64,000 nt of DNA. It comes from Siniperca chuatsi (lineage: Eukaryota; Chordata; Actinopteri; Centrarchiformes; Sinipercidae). A program made the position numbers and the translations under genes. The DNA lies in NCBI RefSeq assembly GCF_020085105.1, contig NC_058043.1, positions 15,347,167 to 15,411,166 of the forward strand, in the 5' to 3' direction. The notes below the pieces were generated by a model. It was given only the letters and a program-made list of their open reading frames with translations. It was not told the origin of the DNA and ran no database searches. Within the stretch, counting starts at the first letter, position 1. Each line of letters starts with the position of its first letter. Of the stretch, positions 37,001-48,304 are shown in pieces.

Positions 37001-40000
37001 TTTAAGTAGGACAGTAAAAACATGTTAAATTGCATAAACACAATAAACATCAATGTTTCCTGAGCACATGGAAACCATGATTAATAATGGTGGCAAAGGT
37101 ATTAGGCAAAATAATCAAGACTATAATCTTGTAATTCCGGGTGCAAGTAATTCACCACAATGGGATAGTGGAAGAAAAAAATACTGAAATCATCTGACAC
37201 ATGTGCAAAACAGGCAAGTGTTTGTTCAAATCTAGCTGTCACTGATGGTACCTGATACAGAAAACTATAGAGGGCTATATATCTGAACATACAGTAAATA
37301 TTGTAGTTCACAATATAACTGTTCCAAGTTAAAACACTGTCCTCAAATGAATCAGTCTATTATTTGAGTACAGTATATGCAGATACTGATACATCTGCAA
37401 ATCAGAGAACTAAATAGGTTGTTTGTTATCTTGTTTATCTGTTAAGCCACAAACAAAAACTAAACCACTATGTAGCACACCAACATTTCTGTACCACTCC
37501 TGTTCATGACCAGAAAATTGTAACCACGACAAATGAGATCAGGATTTAATGCTCATTACCTGAGTCAACAAAAGCTTTCACAGGGTGCCCATTGACTTTG
37601 CAGTTAATGTAGAGCATAACCACCTGTCCAAAGCTTTCTGGGGCCTCCTCCATTGCAATGGTCATGTTTTCTTCCACATTGTGTTGCCTGGAATATGCAC
37701 AAATCCAAGGGTGAGAGACTTGACTTAAAAAAAAAAAAAAAAAAAGAAAACATGCTGCCTAACTTTGGTGAACAAGCTGCTTTCTTAATTGTACAGTCAA
37801 ATTCATGAAAATTACAAATATCATTATATTACAAATTATTACACAATATCTGATTAGGGAAGTAAAACTGAGGCTGTACCATAATGAAGACGAGGGGTAT
37901 TATGTGGTCAACAAAATCTACGGTCTGTACACCATACCTGATGTCCTCCTCAATCTTTGCTTGGGCTTCCAAATCAAATGGATCAGCAGTCAGAAGTCTG
38001 ATCCTCTCTTGCTCTCTCCTGGCTCGATCCTGCTGTTGTTCCAGCAACACTTTGGTGAAACGCTCTGAGGAAAAACAGACAGTTACACTAACTTGACTGA
38101 TTCGTATCGGACTAAAAGTAAAAGACTCTAAACACAAATAGTGGCATGTGACATCAATGGCTGCTTACCTAAGTCTCCGCTCAACAGGGCGTCAGCAAGT
38201 GGCGGGTTTCGCTCCTTGAGGAGTGAAAGCTCATGTGGATTGGATAATAGCATCTGCTGGAGTAAGGCAGGGTCATCCAGCCCCTGAGGAGAGGAGCCGC
38301 GAAAGGCCATTGGCGTGGAAGGTTGTGCATCGCGCTGCTGCTGCTGTGGAGGCGTCAGCTGCTGCGGTGGCGTCGGCTGCTGCTGCTGTGGTGGTGGCGG
38401 CTGTGAAGCCTGTTGCTGTGGCCTTATGGCACCACGTTGACTGGTTGAAGAAGAGGTGCCGGGGACTGTGATGGAACGAAAGTCAATATGGGGCAGACCT
38501 AAGGAGCACAAAGGATCAAGGGTGACAGGTTAGCATTTTGCATGTACAAAAATTCTGCTCACTAAATAGATGATGCATCGATCTTTTAAATATTGTTGCC
38601 TTGTGCCCCTAGATGTATAACACTGCTTTTTTAAAAATCAGAACTTTATCTTTTAGTCTGCTGATCACTAACTAGACCTAGCAGCAGTAATACAGGTTGG
38701 ATGAATGTATCTGGATGTGAAACAACATTGTAAAAATGCTAAAAATTTAGAGTAATAAAATAAGCAGTAACTGTTACCTATTAGTGTCTTTTTTGTCCTG
38801 CCTATTTTTGAATTCTCAATTCAAGTCGGTCTCAAAGTCAAGTCCCAACCCATCATCGTTCTTCTTGCAGAAAAAAAACATCAAACCACGCAAGAACATT
38901 ACACCCTCAGAGCTATTTCATGGGACCTTAATGTACAGTAATTGGCATCTTAACTGGAACTTGGTAACAGACTTAAATCAATAGCTTTCATATAATTTTA
39001 ACAAAGACGTGTGTTACCTGGGAAGGCTGGCTGAGTTGGTGGTGGCCTTCTGTCAGCTTGCCTAAGAACCACCACATCTCCATCCTTAACACCATAGGTC
39101 CCCAAGGCACGAGTGGGGTCTTTTAGGGGCTGTTCTACATATGTGATCTGTTTATGGAAAAATACAGAATTCATGCTTTCTTTGTATTTGATATGGATAT
39201 TAGATTACAGAATCCCCATATCTGGATAAACTCAGCATGCTTAACACAGATTTCATTAGATCAAACTGAACAATTGTCGTCACACAATGCTACAGTCATT
39301 ACGTGGCACTTGCTTTTGCAAATTCTCCTTTTGTAAGTAAACCAGACTGCGAATGTTACATAGTTTCATTGGCTAGCCAATTCAGTGGTCTACCTGACTG
39401 CAACAACTGCCTTCCAACCTAGCTAGCCACTTGACTGGTGTCATGGTGTCAGGTTAATTTATCACCCTCACTTTCTGTTTCCCGCGTGCCCACAATCATA
39501 TTTCATAACAGACCAAACTGTACTAATTATGAAAGGGACGTGATGTATTTAGGGAGCCAGTTTTCTAAGGCAGTAGTAATGGATAGTAAAGCCCACTGAG
39601 GCAAATTGTGTTTTGTGATATTGAGCTATACGAATAAAAAATGACTTGACACATAATTTAGAAGGTGAAATTTGAGTATGTTTAGCATTTTTTGCTTGAA
39701 AAGTGACTTAGACAATTAACTAAATATCAAAATAGTGGCAGATTAATTTTCTGCCTATTGACCAATCATTTCAGCTATTCACGTGCTATTTTGCCCCTAT
39801 CCGACGTAAACTACGGCCCTAAAAGCTAAAATATTATTAAATGTATACAGCTGACATAGACCCAATAACACCACAAATGGAGGCGTTGCAATGGCAGTAT
39901 TAATTGCGTGGCCACACTGAATGTGTTTAATAAGGTTATTGCTTAACCTACCTGTATTTTGGACTGGAGATCCGATAGCTCCACGTCTCCAATAAACTCA

Positions 40001-40659
40001 CAACAATAAATCTATTCAGTCTTTAACGTAACAGTTATGCTATTCATACACCAAATACCCCATCACTGTTCAAATTGTGCAATTTGTTGGGGCAGCTTAA
40101 CATGTTTTTGTGACCATCACTGTATCTCTGTCAAGATAACGTTCCCCCATTATCTTGAGATAACGTTAGAAAGCCGTTAACGTTAACTACTGTTGCTTGT
40201 GACGCGGACATACAAAATGTGGCTCGATAAAGTCAGTTATCTGTTCAGTTAACTGTTAACTAGCCTCACAACAATTAGCTTCAGTTACTGTTACATTAGG
40301 TTGACTTTCGGTTAGGTTAAGGCCACCCATAGATAAAGCCGACTGTTTGTGACCGATAATAACCGTTGGGGACACACGTCGGCAAATGTGTCTGTTGTTA
40401 ATAGCCGAAGTTTCGCAACACTCCGTCCATCAAAACAGCAAAAGTCCGATTCATGCTAGCGAGTCAGCTAGCTAGCTATTAGCTACGTTAGCTCTCTGGC
40501 TACAGCTAGCCTGGGTCTTACCTGAATTTCCCCAGCCGGGATTCCTGATTCCAATTCACAAAGTGCTACAAAGTCTCTCAGCTCCAGCTCTGGGGACACA
40601 TCGAGAGCGAAGGTGGTTTCTGGGCGATCCCTCGGCGCGCAGAAAACGGTGACCAGCAT
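31092..40659 (-). CDS. ddi2: DDI2 retroviral-like aspartic protease with in-frame RSC1A1-like extension
   Basis: DDI2 is a ubiquitin-binding aspartic protease that processes NFE2L1 and shuttles substrates to the proteasome. Exons: 40659-40522, 39147-39018, 38498-38169, 38064-37938, 37687-37560, 36486-36358, 35824-35721, 35572-35380, then 32515-31092. The first eight encode a ubiquitin-like domain (1-80), a Q/P-rich linker, the helical domain ('[20 protein letters not shown]'), and the protease with catalytic D283 in 'DSGAQMTIM', then '[11 protein letters not shown]', a ubiquitin-interacting-like helix. Exon 8 ends in phase 1 and the 1,424-base exon begins in phase 1, giving a 900-residue protein. 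The extension has the RSC1A1 signatures: '[13 protein letters not shown]' and a terminal UBA-like segment ending '[14 protein letters not shown]' (human RSC1A1 ends 'LLAKNIVVPT'). In human, RSC1A1 is described as a separate intronless gene overlapping DDI2. The fusion rests on splice phase, not on transcripts. Confidence 0.9.
32862..32910 (-). other. Candidate 49-nt cassette exon between ddi2 exon 8 and the RSC1A1-like exon
   Basis: On the minus strand it is bounded by 'cctgagcag' and a 'gtactg' donor. Joined to exon 8 it gives 'ESGQH' then TGA, ending DDI2 after about 429 residues (human 399). In another frame ('[16 protein letters not shown]') it is open and leaves in phase 1, exactly as the RSC1A1-like exon needs. 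That frame extends upstream to paired ATGs at 32946 and 32943. So it could be a switch exon, or the first exon of a separate RSC1A1 product. No transcript evidence. Confidence 0.45.
32911..35379 (-). other. Large ddi2 intron region, no recognised coding exon
   Basis: About 2.5 kb of mostly AT-rich sequence between exon 8 and the candidate cassette exon. Short open frames on both strands have no splice or family support. Scattered 'gctaa' type repeat words near 33840-34060. Confidence 0.5.
39640..39790. repeat. Fragment of the 'gattaattgatta' dispersed repeat in ddi2 intron 1
   Basis: 'tatcaaaatagtggcagattaattttctgcctattgaccaatcatttcag' resembles the end of the family at 8225-8565 and 58432-58780. 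Confidence 0.4.
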
Positions 40660-41261
40660 CGCTTTTTGGGGACAGGATCACTGGACAAACCCGCTGCAAC
40701 AGAATTCAGTTAATGTAGTTCCTTGTTTCACAGAGGAAAACCCAATTATTATTTGGATTTTCTCAGTTTAAAGACGTGTTTCAGTAGAAAAAACGTCAAA
40801 GGGAAATACTAATATTACACCGAAAGACAGTGACTGCTTTGCACTTACTGAGTAAAAGCCTGATGTGACAGTTTCTATTTTATCAACAACTAGCTAAACA
40901 ACATCAAGTATTGCTCAGTGGTGCCGCATTTCATCCAGCTTGTTTTTCGACATGTCGCATTACAGAATTTGCAGTCGTGAGTTGTTTCTTCCTCTAATTT
41001 CAAAAACACTGCAAGCAACTGTTCTATTAGCACCATCTACTGGTTTCTTTAAAAATTACACACATTCAAGACTAGTCATATTTAAACTTGGAACAATTTT
41101 TACTTTCCACGGCACGTACTCAGTGCAAATGAAAGTATTCGTAATTATGCTTTGAGTATTGTTTGGTGTACTTTATGAAACGACATAGTCCAGAACATAA
41201 AGGCTACAACACTGGCCTTTTAGGAGTAGATTAAAGTAATCTGCTCCTCAAACCAGCAAAC
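40660..41261. other. ddi2 upstream region
   Basis: About 600 bases before the ddi2 start codon on the minus strand. No TATA box at the expected distance and only modest CpG content. Open frames are short. Nothing specific can be named. Confidence 0.4.
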
Positions 41262-41790
41262 CAAACCCAAGTTTATTTGTGTAACACATTTCATACACAA
41301 AGGCAATTCAAAATTCTTTACATAATGCATTAAACAGTAAGTATGGCATGAAACAACATTAAACATTAAAATATAAATGAAAATGATAGAAATATATAAA
41401 ATGAAAAATATATATATGAATACCAAGACATAAATACAAGATAGGTAAAGATGTGAGTGCGAGGTGGATAATGGTGAGTGCTAATAGGTTCAGGTAAAGG
41501 CAGTGGAGAACTTAAAAGTTTTTATCTTAGATTTAAAGGTCAAAGTCAGGATGAGCCTCAGGCCCTATATCTTCAAGAGATTTGTTCCTGCTCAGTGGTG
41601 CAATGTAACTAAATGTTGCTTCTCCATGTTTAGTTTGGACTCTGCTTGTGGCTGTTACTGTAAAGTTTAGCTTAGCTCTCTGTCCAGAGTCCATGATTAC
41701 ACCAAGATGTCTGACTTGTTTTGTTGTTTTCAGAGGAGAGTCAAGATGAGCGTTGAGTCTTCTTTTGCTCCAGTGACAATAGAACATGAT
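41262..41790 (-). mobile_element. 3' fragment of an L2-type LINE
   Basis: The low-coordinate end has the fish L2 3' motif 'tttatttgtgtaacacattt...aattcaaaattctttaca'. On the minus strand, 41787-41533 encodes 'KTTKQVRHLGVIMDS' and 'VQTKHGEATFSYIAPL', which are pieces of the reverse transcriptase C-terminal part. The two peptide pieces are brought together by an internal deletion compared with full elements. Old and incomplete. Confidence 0.75.
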
Positions 41791-42058
41791 GGAAAAAACT
41801 GTTTCTTGCTCTTTTATGATAAAAGTCTTAGTTTAATATGAAAGAGGTTTGGAGTTACATATTGTATTTATTGACTGTAAGGCTTTATGAAATGAATATA
41901 AAAAGGTTAAATCTGTAGCAGCAGTAGTAGAAGTAATGAGCCGTGGTTGTCATTTTTGTGTTTTTGTTTTTTTAAAGTTTTAAACTTTAAAAATGCATAA
42001 CAAATCAGTCTTATAAGACGGTGTAGTCCCTCATTCGTCCAGGAGTGTTCTATCGTAG

Positions 42059-42204
42059 AAAAGGTTTCAGTCGTAGTCATCTGGACACTGTTTTCAGAAT
42101 CAAGACGTTTCGGCTCCCATCCGAATCCAGAATGACTTCGGGATGGGAGCCGAAACGTCTTGATTCTGAAAACAGTGTCCAGATGACTACGACTGAAACC
42201 TTTT
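42059..42204. repeat. Perfect 64-bp-arm inverted repeat (hairpin element)
   Basis: The left arm 42059-42122 and right arm 42141-42204 are exact reverse complements over 64 bases, separated by an 18-base loop 'gaatccagaatgacttcg'. The arms carry 'gtttcagtcgtagtcatctg' and 'cgtttcggctcccatcc'. An exact palindrome of this length implies recent formation or gene conversion. Possibly a foldback/MITE element or the end of a larger repeat; family unknown. Confidence 0.9.
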
Positions 42205-42494
42205 CTTATGTGCTCCCACTTTGCAACTTTCACCAAAATGTAGGCCCAAATGAGCAGAACTGTTCAGATGCTTCGAGCTGGTGGGAATTATGAAGTCAAT
42301 CAATCTGTTTCTCAAAATCTGTAAAATTAATTAAACCTGTCTACTCCCACATTTTTTGACACCAAACTTGCCATACTGCATCTTCATACTGTCCTCCACA
42401 AACGATCCAGCCAGAGCCCACAGTGCATCAAAATGTTTTACTGTAAACAGCTACTGCAAATTCTCGTTCATGAAAAAAAATTGTAGATGTCAAT

Positions 42495-43037
42495 TGTTAC
42501 GGACAGACAACCGGAGACAATGGTAAGGTGACTAAGAGAGTTTATTGCAACACAGTAGTATCTCGGAGATGAATAGATACAGTCCCTTTTCTTACGGAGG
42601 GTTGCGGTGTGTGGGCACTAGGGCGCCACACACCGAAGACGGGGAACACACTGGAACTCCGGACACCGAAGACAGAAGGGAGTCAGGATTTGGAGACAGC
42701 ACTCTTTAGATGCGTCGTGGACAACCGGAGCCGGGAGTAGGAGAAACACACTGGAGAAGACAGGCGCTGGGATACCAAGTCCAATAGGGAGAATGGTCGA
42801 ATACAAGTGGTGGTGAGTCCGTGACGTGTATACGGGAAGATAGCACTAATCTGTCCTTAATACTAACGAGACCGGACACTGACTGAAGTGAGGAGCTGGG
42901 TTTTATAGGAAGTATAGTGGCTGATGAAGTGCAGGTGTGTGAAGGGTGACAGGTGCTGGGAATTAACAATCAGGTGAGGGAGTGCAGAGTGACTGTGATG
43001 AGTATAGTGGCTGGTGAGACAAAGACAGGTTGTAACA
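42495..43037 (-). repeat. LTR (3' in element orientation)
   Basis: 543 bp. Matches 45610-46154 almost base for base. The most evident difference is a 'ca' unit count near 42749. Ends are TG...CA. Confidence 0.9.
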
Positions 43038-43144
43038 GAACCCCCCTCTCCACGGCCAGCTCCTGAGGGCCGAAAGACCCCCCCCTTCCCCCGACACCGC
43101 GGCCTGTCCCTAAGGGCCAAGCCGATCCGGGGAGCTTATCGGGA

Positions 43145-45200
43145 CGCCGGAGCGACCTCGGGCGGTCGACCAGGAGCTTGAGAGCGCGGCGGGGCGCCGG
43201 AGCGACCTCGGGCGGTCGACCAGGAGCTTGGAGACGGCGGGACGCCGGAGCGACCTCGGGCGGTCGACCAGGAGCTTGGGCCGAGTTGGAGGCAGCGCGG
43301 CTTCTGGCGGTCGACCAGGGGCTTGGAGACAGCGAGAGGCCGGGCGGAGACTGAGAGGCGACCTCGGGCGGTCGACCAGGGGCTTGGGAGACAGCGAGAG
43401 GCCGGGCGGAGACTGGAGAGGCGACCTCGGGCGGTCGACCAGGGGCTTGGAGACGGCGAGAGGCCGGAGCGGAGACTGGAGAGGCGACCACGGACAGTCG
43501 ACCAGGGGCTTGGGCCGGGCTGGAGATAGACGCGACCTCGGGCGGACGACCAGGAGCTTGGAGGCGGCGGAGGCCGGGCTGGGACTTGAGAGAGAGTCCT
43601 CCGGGCAGGAAACCGAGGCGGACTCTGGCCGGATGCTGACCTCGGGCAGGAAACCGAATCCGAGACTGGAGAGGAGTCCTCCGGGCAGGAAACCGAAGCG
43701 GACTCTGGCGGATGCTGACCTCCGGGCAGGAAAGCGAATCCGAGACTGGAGAGGAGTCCTCCGGGCAGGAAACGAAGCGGACTCTGGCGGCTGCTGACCT
43801 CCGGGCAGGAAGCGAATCCGAGACTGGAGAGGAGTCCTCCGGGCAGGAAACCGAAGCGGACTCTGGCGGCTGCTGACCTCCGGGCAGGAAACCGAATCCG
43901 AGACTGGAGAGGAGTCCTCCGGGCAGGAAACGAAGCGGACTCTGGCGGCTGCTGACCTCCGGGCAGGAAACCGAATCCGAGACTGGAGAGGAGTCCTCCG
44001 GGCAGGAAACCGAAGCGGACTCTGGCGGCTGCTGACCTCCGGGCAGGAAACCGAATCCGAGACTGGAGAGAGTCCTCCGGGCAGGAAACCAAGCGGACTC
44101 TGGCGGCTGCTGACCTCCGGGCAGGAAACCGAATCCGAGACTGGAGGAGTCCTCCGGGCAGGAAACGAAGCGGACTCTGGCGGCTGCTGACCTCCGGGCA
44201 GGAAACCGAATCCGAGACTGAGAGGAGTCCTCCGGGCAGAAAAGCGGGCGAGACTGGAGAGGACTCTGGCGGCTGCAGACCTCCGGGCAGGAAACCGGGC
44301 CGAGACTGGAGAGGACTCTGGCGGCTGCAGACCTCCGGACTGGAATCCGGAGCCGAGACTGGCGGCTGCAGACCTCCGGACTGGAACCGGAGCGAGACTG
44401 GCGGCTGCAGACCTCCGGACTGGAATCCGGGCCGAGACTGGCCGGCTGCAGACCTCCGGGCTGGAATCCGGAGCCGACTCTGGCCGGCTGCAGACCTCCG
44501 GGCTGGAACCGGAGCCGACTCTGGCCGGCTGCAGACCTCCGGGCTGGAAACCGGAGGCGGAGCCTGGGGACACTGGCGACTGGCGGACCTCCGGGCTGGA
44601 AACCGGAGGCGGAGCCTGGGGACACTGGCGACTGGCGGACCTCCGGGCTGGAAGCCGGAGCGGAGCCTGGGGACACTGGCGACTGGCGGACCTCCGGGCT
44701 GGAAACCGGAGGCGGAGCCTGGGGACACTGGCGACTGGCGGACCTCCGGGCTGGAAACCGGAGCGGAGCCTGGGGACACTGGCGACTGGCGGACCTCCGG
44801 GCTGGAAACCGGAGGCGGAGCCTGGGGACACTGGCGACTGGCGGACCTCCGGGCTGGAGACAGGCGGCGAAGGCTGGGACCCTCTGGAGACAGACGGCGA
44901 AGGCTGGGACCCACTGGAGACAGACGGCGAAGGCTGGGACCCACTGGAGACAGGACGGCGAAGGCTGGGACCCACTGGAGACAGACGGCGAAGGCTGGGA
45001 CCCACTGGAGACAGACGGCGAAGGCTGGGACCCACTGGAGACAGACGGCGGCGGCGGCGGCTGCGCCTCAGGGCTGGAGGCAGGCGGCGGGCGGCGGCGG
45101 CTGCGCCTCAGGGCTGGAGGCAGGCGGCGGCGGCTGCGCGCCGCAGGGCTGGAGGCAGGCGGCGGTGGCGGCGGTTGCGCCTCAGGGCTGGAGGCAGGCG
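43145..45200 (-). repeat. Composite GC-rich minisatellite inside the LTR element
   Basis: At least five successive repeat types. Units based on 'ggcggtcgaccagg' at about 43145-43560; about 98-bp units built on 'ctccgggcaggaaaccgaa' at 43590-44240; 'ctgcagacctccgg' units at 44260-44550; about 62-bp 'ggggacactggcgactggcgg' units at 44540-44860; about 31-bp 'ggcgaaggctgggaccc' units at 44865-45045; then 'gcctcagggctggaggcagg' units to 45200. Neighbouring unit types share words such as 'acctccggg', so they probably derive from one another. All three minus-strand frames stay open over long stretches. Confidence 0.88.
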
Positions 45201-45581
45201 GCGGCTGGCAAGCAGGTTGGGGATTGTGGATGACCATAGGTTGGCGGAACCTATGGTCATCCTGGCAGAATCTCGCCAGGAAGAGGTCCAGGAATGGAGA
45301 ACTGCCTCTTCCTGAACCGCCAGGGATCCAGCCCAGTGCAGCGCCGGACCGGCTAGCCGAAGCACCACGAAGGCTACCTGTGTCCGCTCAGAAGGGAATT
45401 CACCTGGGTGCAACAGGAACGCGAAGAAGCATTTCGCGAGGAACTCCTCGCAATCCTCCACCCCACCGGAGAAAATCCCCGACTGTAGAAACTCGTCTAC
45501 CGCAATAAAGGGACTAGGGAGGCTGAGGATATATTTTTTAGCCACCTCACCCAGGTGTAGGAGGGCAGTTTTGGCCGTCAT
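45108..45581 (-). other. Gag-like region of the LTR element
   Basis: Begins MTAKTALLHLGEVAKKY. It includes 'CEEFLAKCFFAFLLHPGEF' and 'RTQVAFVVLRLAGPALHWA', the pattern of Ty3/Gypsy Gag capsid N-terminal domains (the PEG10/LDOC1 relatives). It runs into the proline/arginine-rich minisatellite frame. Treated as an element part, not as a host gene. Confidence 0.7.
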
Positions 45582-45609
45582 CTTTGTTTCTTTTATTGGT
45601 CCGGTCTTC

Positions 45610-46154
45610 TGTTACGGACAGACAACCGGAGACAATGGTAAGGTGACTAAGAGAGTTTATTGCAACACAGTAGTATCTCGGAGATGAATAGATACAGTCC
45701 CTTTTCTTACGGAGGGTTGCGGTGTGTGGGCACTAGGGCGCCACACACCGAAGACGGGGAACACACTGGAACTCCGGACACCGAAGACAGAAGGGAGTCA
45801 GGATTTGGAGACAGCACTCTTTAGATGCGTCGTGGACAACCGGAGCCGGGAGTAGGAGAAACACACACTGGAGAAGACAGGCGCTGGGATACCAAGTCCA
45901 ATAGGGAGAATGGTCGAATACAAGTGGTGGTGAGTCCGTGACGTGTATACGGGAAGATAGCACTAATCTGTCCTTAATACTAACGAGACCGGACACTGAC
46001 TGAAGTGAGGAGCTGGGTTTTATAGGAAGTATAGTGGCTGATGAAGTGCAGGTGTGTGAAGGGTGACAGGTGCTGGGAATTAACAATCAGGTGAGGGAGT
46101 GCAGAGTGACTGTGATGAGTATAGTGGCTGGTGAGACAAAGACAGGTTGTAACA
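45610..46154 (-). repeat. LTR (5' in element orientation)
   Basis: 545 bp partner of 42495-43037. The TCAAT target duplication follows immediately. Confidence 0.9.
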
Positions 46155-46159
46155 TCAAT

Positions 46160-48304
46160 AATGTATCTTAGAAACAGAATTTTTGACAGTATTTTGAATT
46201 CCATCCTCATGTAAACTATTGCAGTCAATGGAAATGGAGCAACTTTAAACATCAGTTTGTCACTTATGGAGCAATCAATCTTTGTAAAAATCAGACAAAA
46301 AAGAAGAAGAAGACATATCTATGTTGTCTAGATGAAGTCGACAAATTCTCTGAATTTTGTCTGACTTTTTGAATTTTTGACACTAGTTTGAAATCTGCTT
46401 TTACATGCAGCCCTGGTGACTCCCTACGCCAGAGTGTGAAGGCAATTCTCACCTGGCAGGTGGCTCAACAAGGTCATGACTCGCCCATGGTGTCTAAAGT
46501 TGTGAGTTTGAGCTCTGTGTGATGTAGACTAAACATGCTAACGTCTGCTCAGGCATTGTGCTGTGTGAATTAGAGACACGCGATTTCAATGGCATTTTTA
46601 ATTTTATGAAGTTTAAATAATTATGGTCCGGGCAGTTCTGCTGATGGACTCTCATGTATTTGTCATTTGTTTTCCTCCTCTTCCTTTTTTCATCTTCCTT
46701 CTCCTCCTCCTTCTTCCTCAAAACGCCTGGTCCCGACTCACTGCTGCACAGCAGCTATAATTTCAGTTTGACTCTTTCTTCTCACCTACAGAAACTGCAA
46801 AGCATCATGCTAACCACATAGTTCCTTTATTTTTATTCCATACAAATGTTGTTGCTGCTGCAAGAAACTTCTGATCATGTCCTGTCTGCAGAGGCTTTTA
46901 ATCTACTTGAAATCTGGTGCAAAAAAACTACAAAAGATTTTATGAGCTGGGAAAAGGTGGGATCATTACTAAACTATCAGCCCATTGTCAGCTAGTGACA
47001 AAGTAAAGAACATTTTTTCAATGTGAAATATTAATTTAAAGATGCAGTATTTTTGTGCGAGACACATAAGTCCATGTTCATCCTGTTAATGCATGTGTCT
47101 ACTAGCCCATTATGTGTTTTCAGAGTGGTGTACTTTACACTTGTTTTAATTTTATACTTACATCCACTTTGTACTTAATTTATCTTACCTGTAATATAGT
47201 GTATTATATTCTGATTTACTTAGAACCTCCATTCCTGTGTGCACTGACGTGATAGTGAGCAGCTATGACAAAAGAGTTTCCCCTCGGGTATCAATAAAGT
47301 ATTTCTGATTCTGTAATTGACCATGAGTGTTGTGTCTTAAGTGTGATCTTATATGACAACCATTCTTTGGTTGGTAACAGTAACCTTCATACATATTTCA
47401 GAAATACACAGTTATAAAAAGACCTAATAAAAATCCCACAGCCACTTTGCAGCAGAAGGTGCAAATACTTTCTCTTCCATTAAGTATGAAACCGCCGCTC
47501 TGTACACCCAACTTTCAACACAAACCAGTCGAAGAGTAAAACATTTTGAGCCCAAAAGCAAAGAAATTACACTGCATTCATCTACAATATCCAGAGGTCT
47601 ACTAGACACATCAGGGTCACTCTACAAGTGGTTAGACTTGGTCTCCTACAGAAGGTTTGGGGTTTTAGCATAACAGCAGTTTAAAAATGTATTGTAAAGT
47701 GCTATGTTGACTGTCTGACTGAAATCTACAAATGGTTGTATTTTAATACTACAATAATAAAATATTTTCTTCCTTGAAGCATCATCATTCTTAAATAGTA
47801 ACTAAACAAATTGAGATTTGAACAGTAACAGTGAGGATTTTTGTATAAAGCTCAATGTATAAATTAGTTTTGTCGTCGTGCAGTTCACATATGTGTTTCA
47901 GTTGATGAGAACTGAGGACCAGAACTGAATGTAAACTTCCAAACTTACAGGATATCTATTTATTTCTACATATTTATCAGAACACCAACCCTGATCGATA
48001 ACTCTTTTAACCATACACCAATCATGTCTATCTGAGGGTTTTTAGCTGCATATCTATATTTTACTCACAGTGCTGTAACAGAAAATGTTCAGTTTTCATT
48101 TCTGGGTGCAGACCCATTATCTACAGAGTTGGTTTTCAGGTGCTTTGGCAATCAGGATGAGAAGACTGCATAAGGCTGGCTCATTTGTGGTGACCTTCTC
48201 ATTCTTGTGTAGTAATGTCAGTCTCAAGTCGTTTCTTCTGTAAAAAAAAAAGTTTCATTTTGAGAACAAAAGATACAAAAACTTGTCATGTCTGTGTCCA
48301 CAGA
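46160..48304. other. Intergenic DNA, no gene recognised
   Basis: AT-rich. A pyrimidine-rich stretch 'tcctcctcttcctttttt...cttctcctcctccttcttcctc' lies near 46673-46718. Short open frames such as 47424-47609 (-) have no family resemblance or splice partners. Nothing else to report. Confidence 0.5.

Larger units (their letters stand above)
42495..46154 (-). mobile_element. Young non-autonomous LTR retrotransposon (Ty3/Gypsy-like Gag) with minisatellite interior
   Basis: 3,660 bp, flanked by 5-bp direct repeats TCAAT (42490-42494 and 46155-46159). Two nearly identical LTRs (42495-43037 and 45610-46154) begin TGTTAC and end GTAACA. Read on the minus strand, a Gag-like frame starts just inside the 5' LTR at 45581, and a purine-rich tract (near 43040-43055) precedes the 3' LTR. 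The rest is a GC-rich tandem array. I recognise no protease, reverse transcriptase or integrase, so it would depend on a partner element. The near-identity of the LTRs and exact target duplication point to a recent insertion. Confidence 0.88.

Noticed and set aside
42970-45237. A 755-codon open frame read as a host gene
   Set aside because: It is repeat-unit translation inside the LTR element, with three frames open at once and no conserved domain beyond the Gag-like start.
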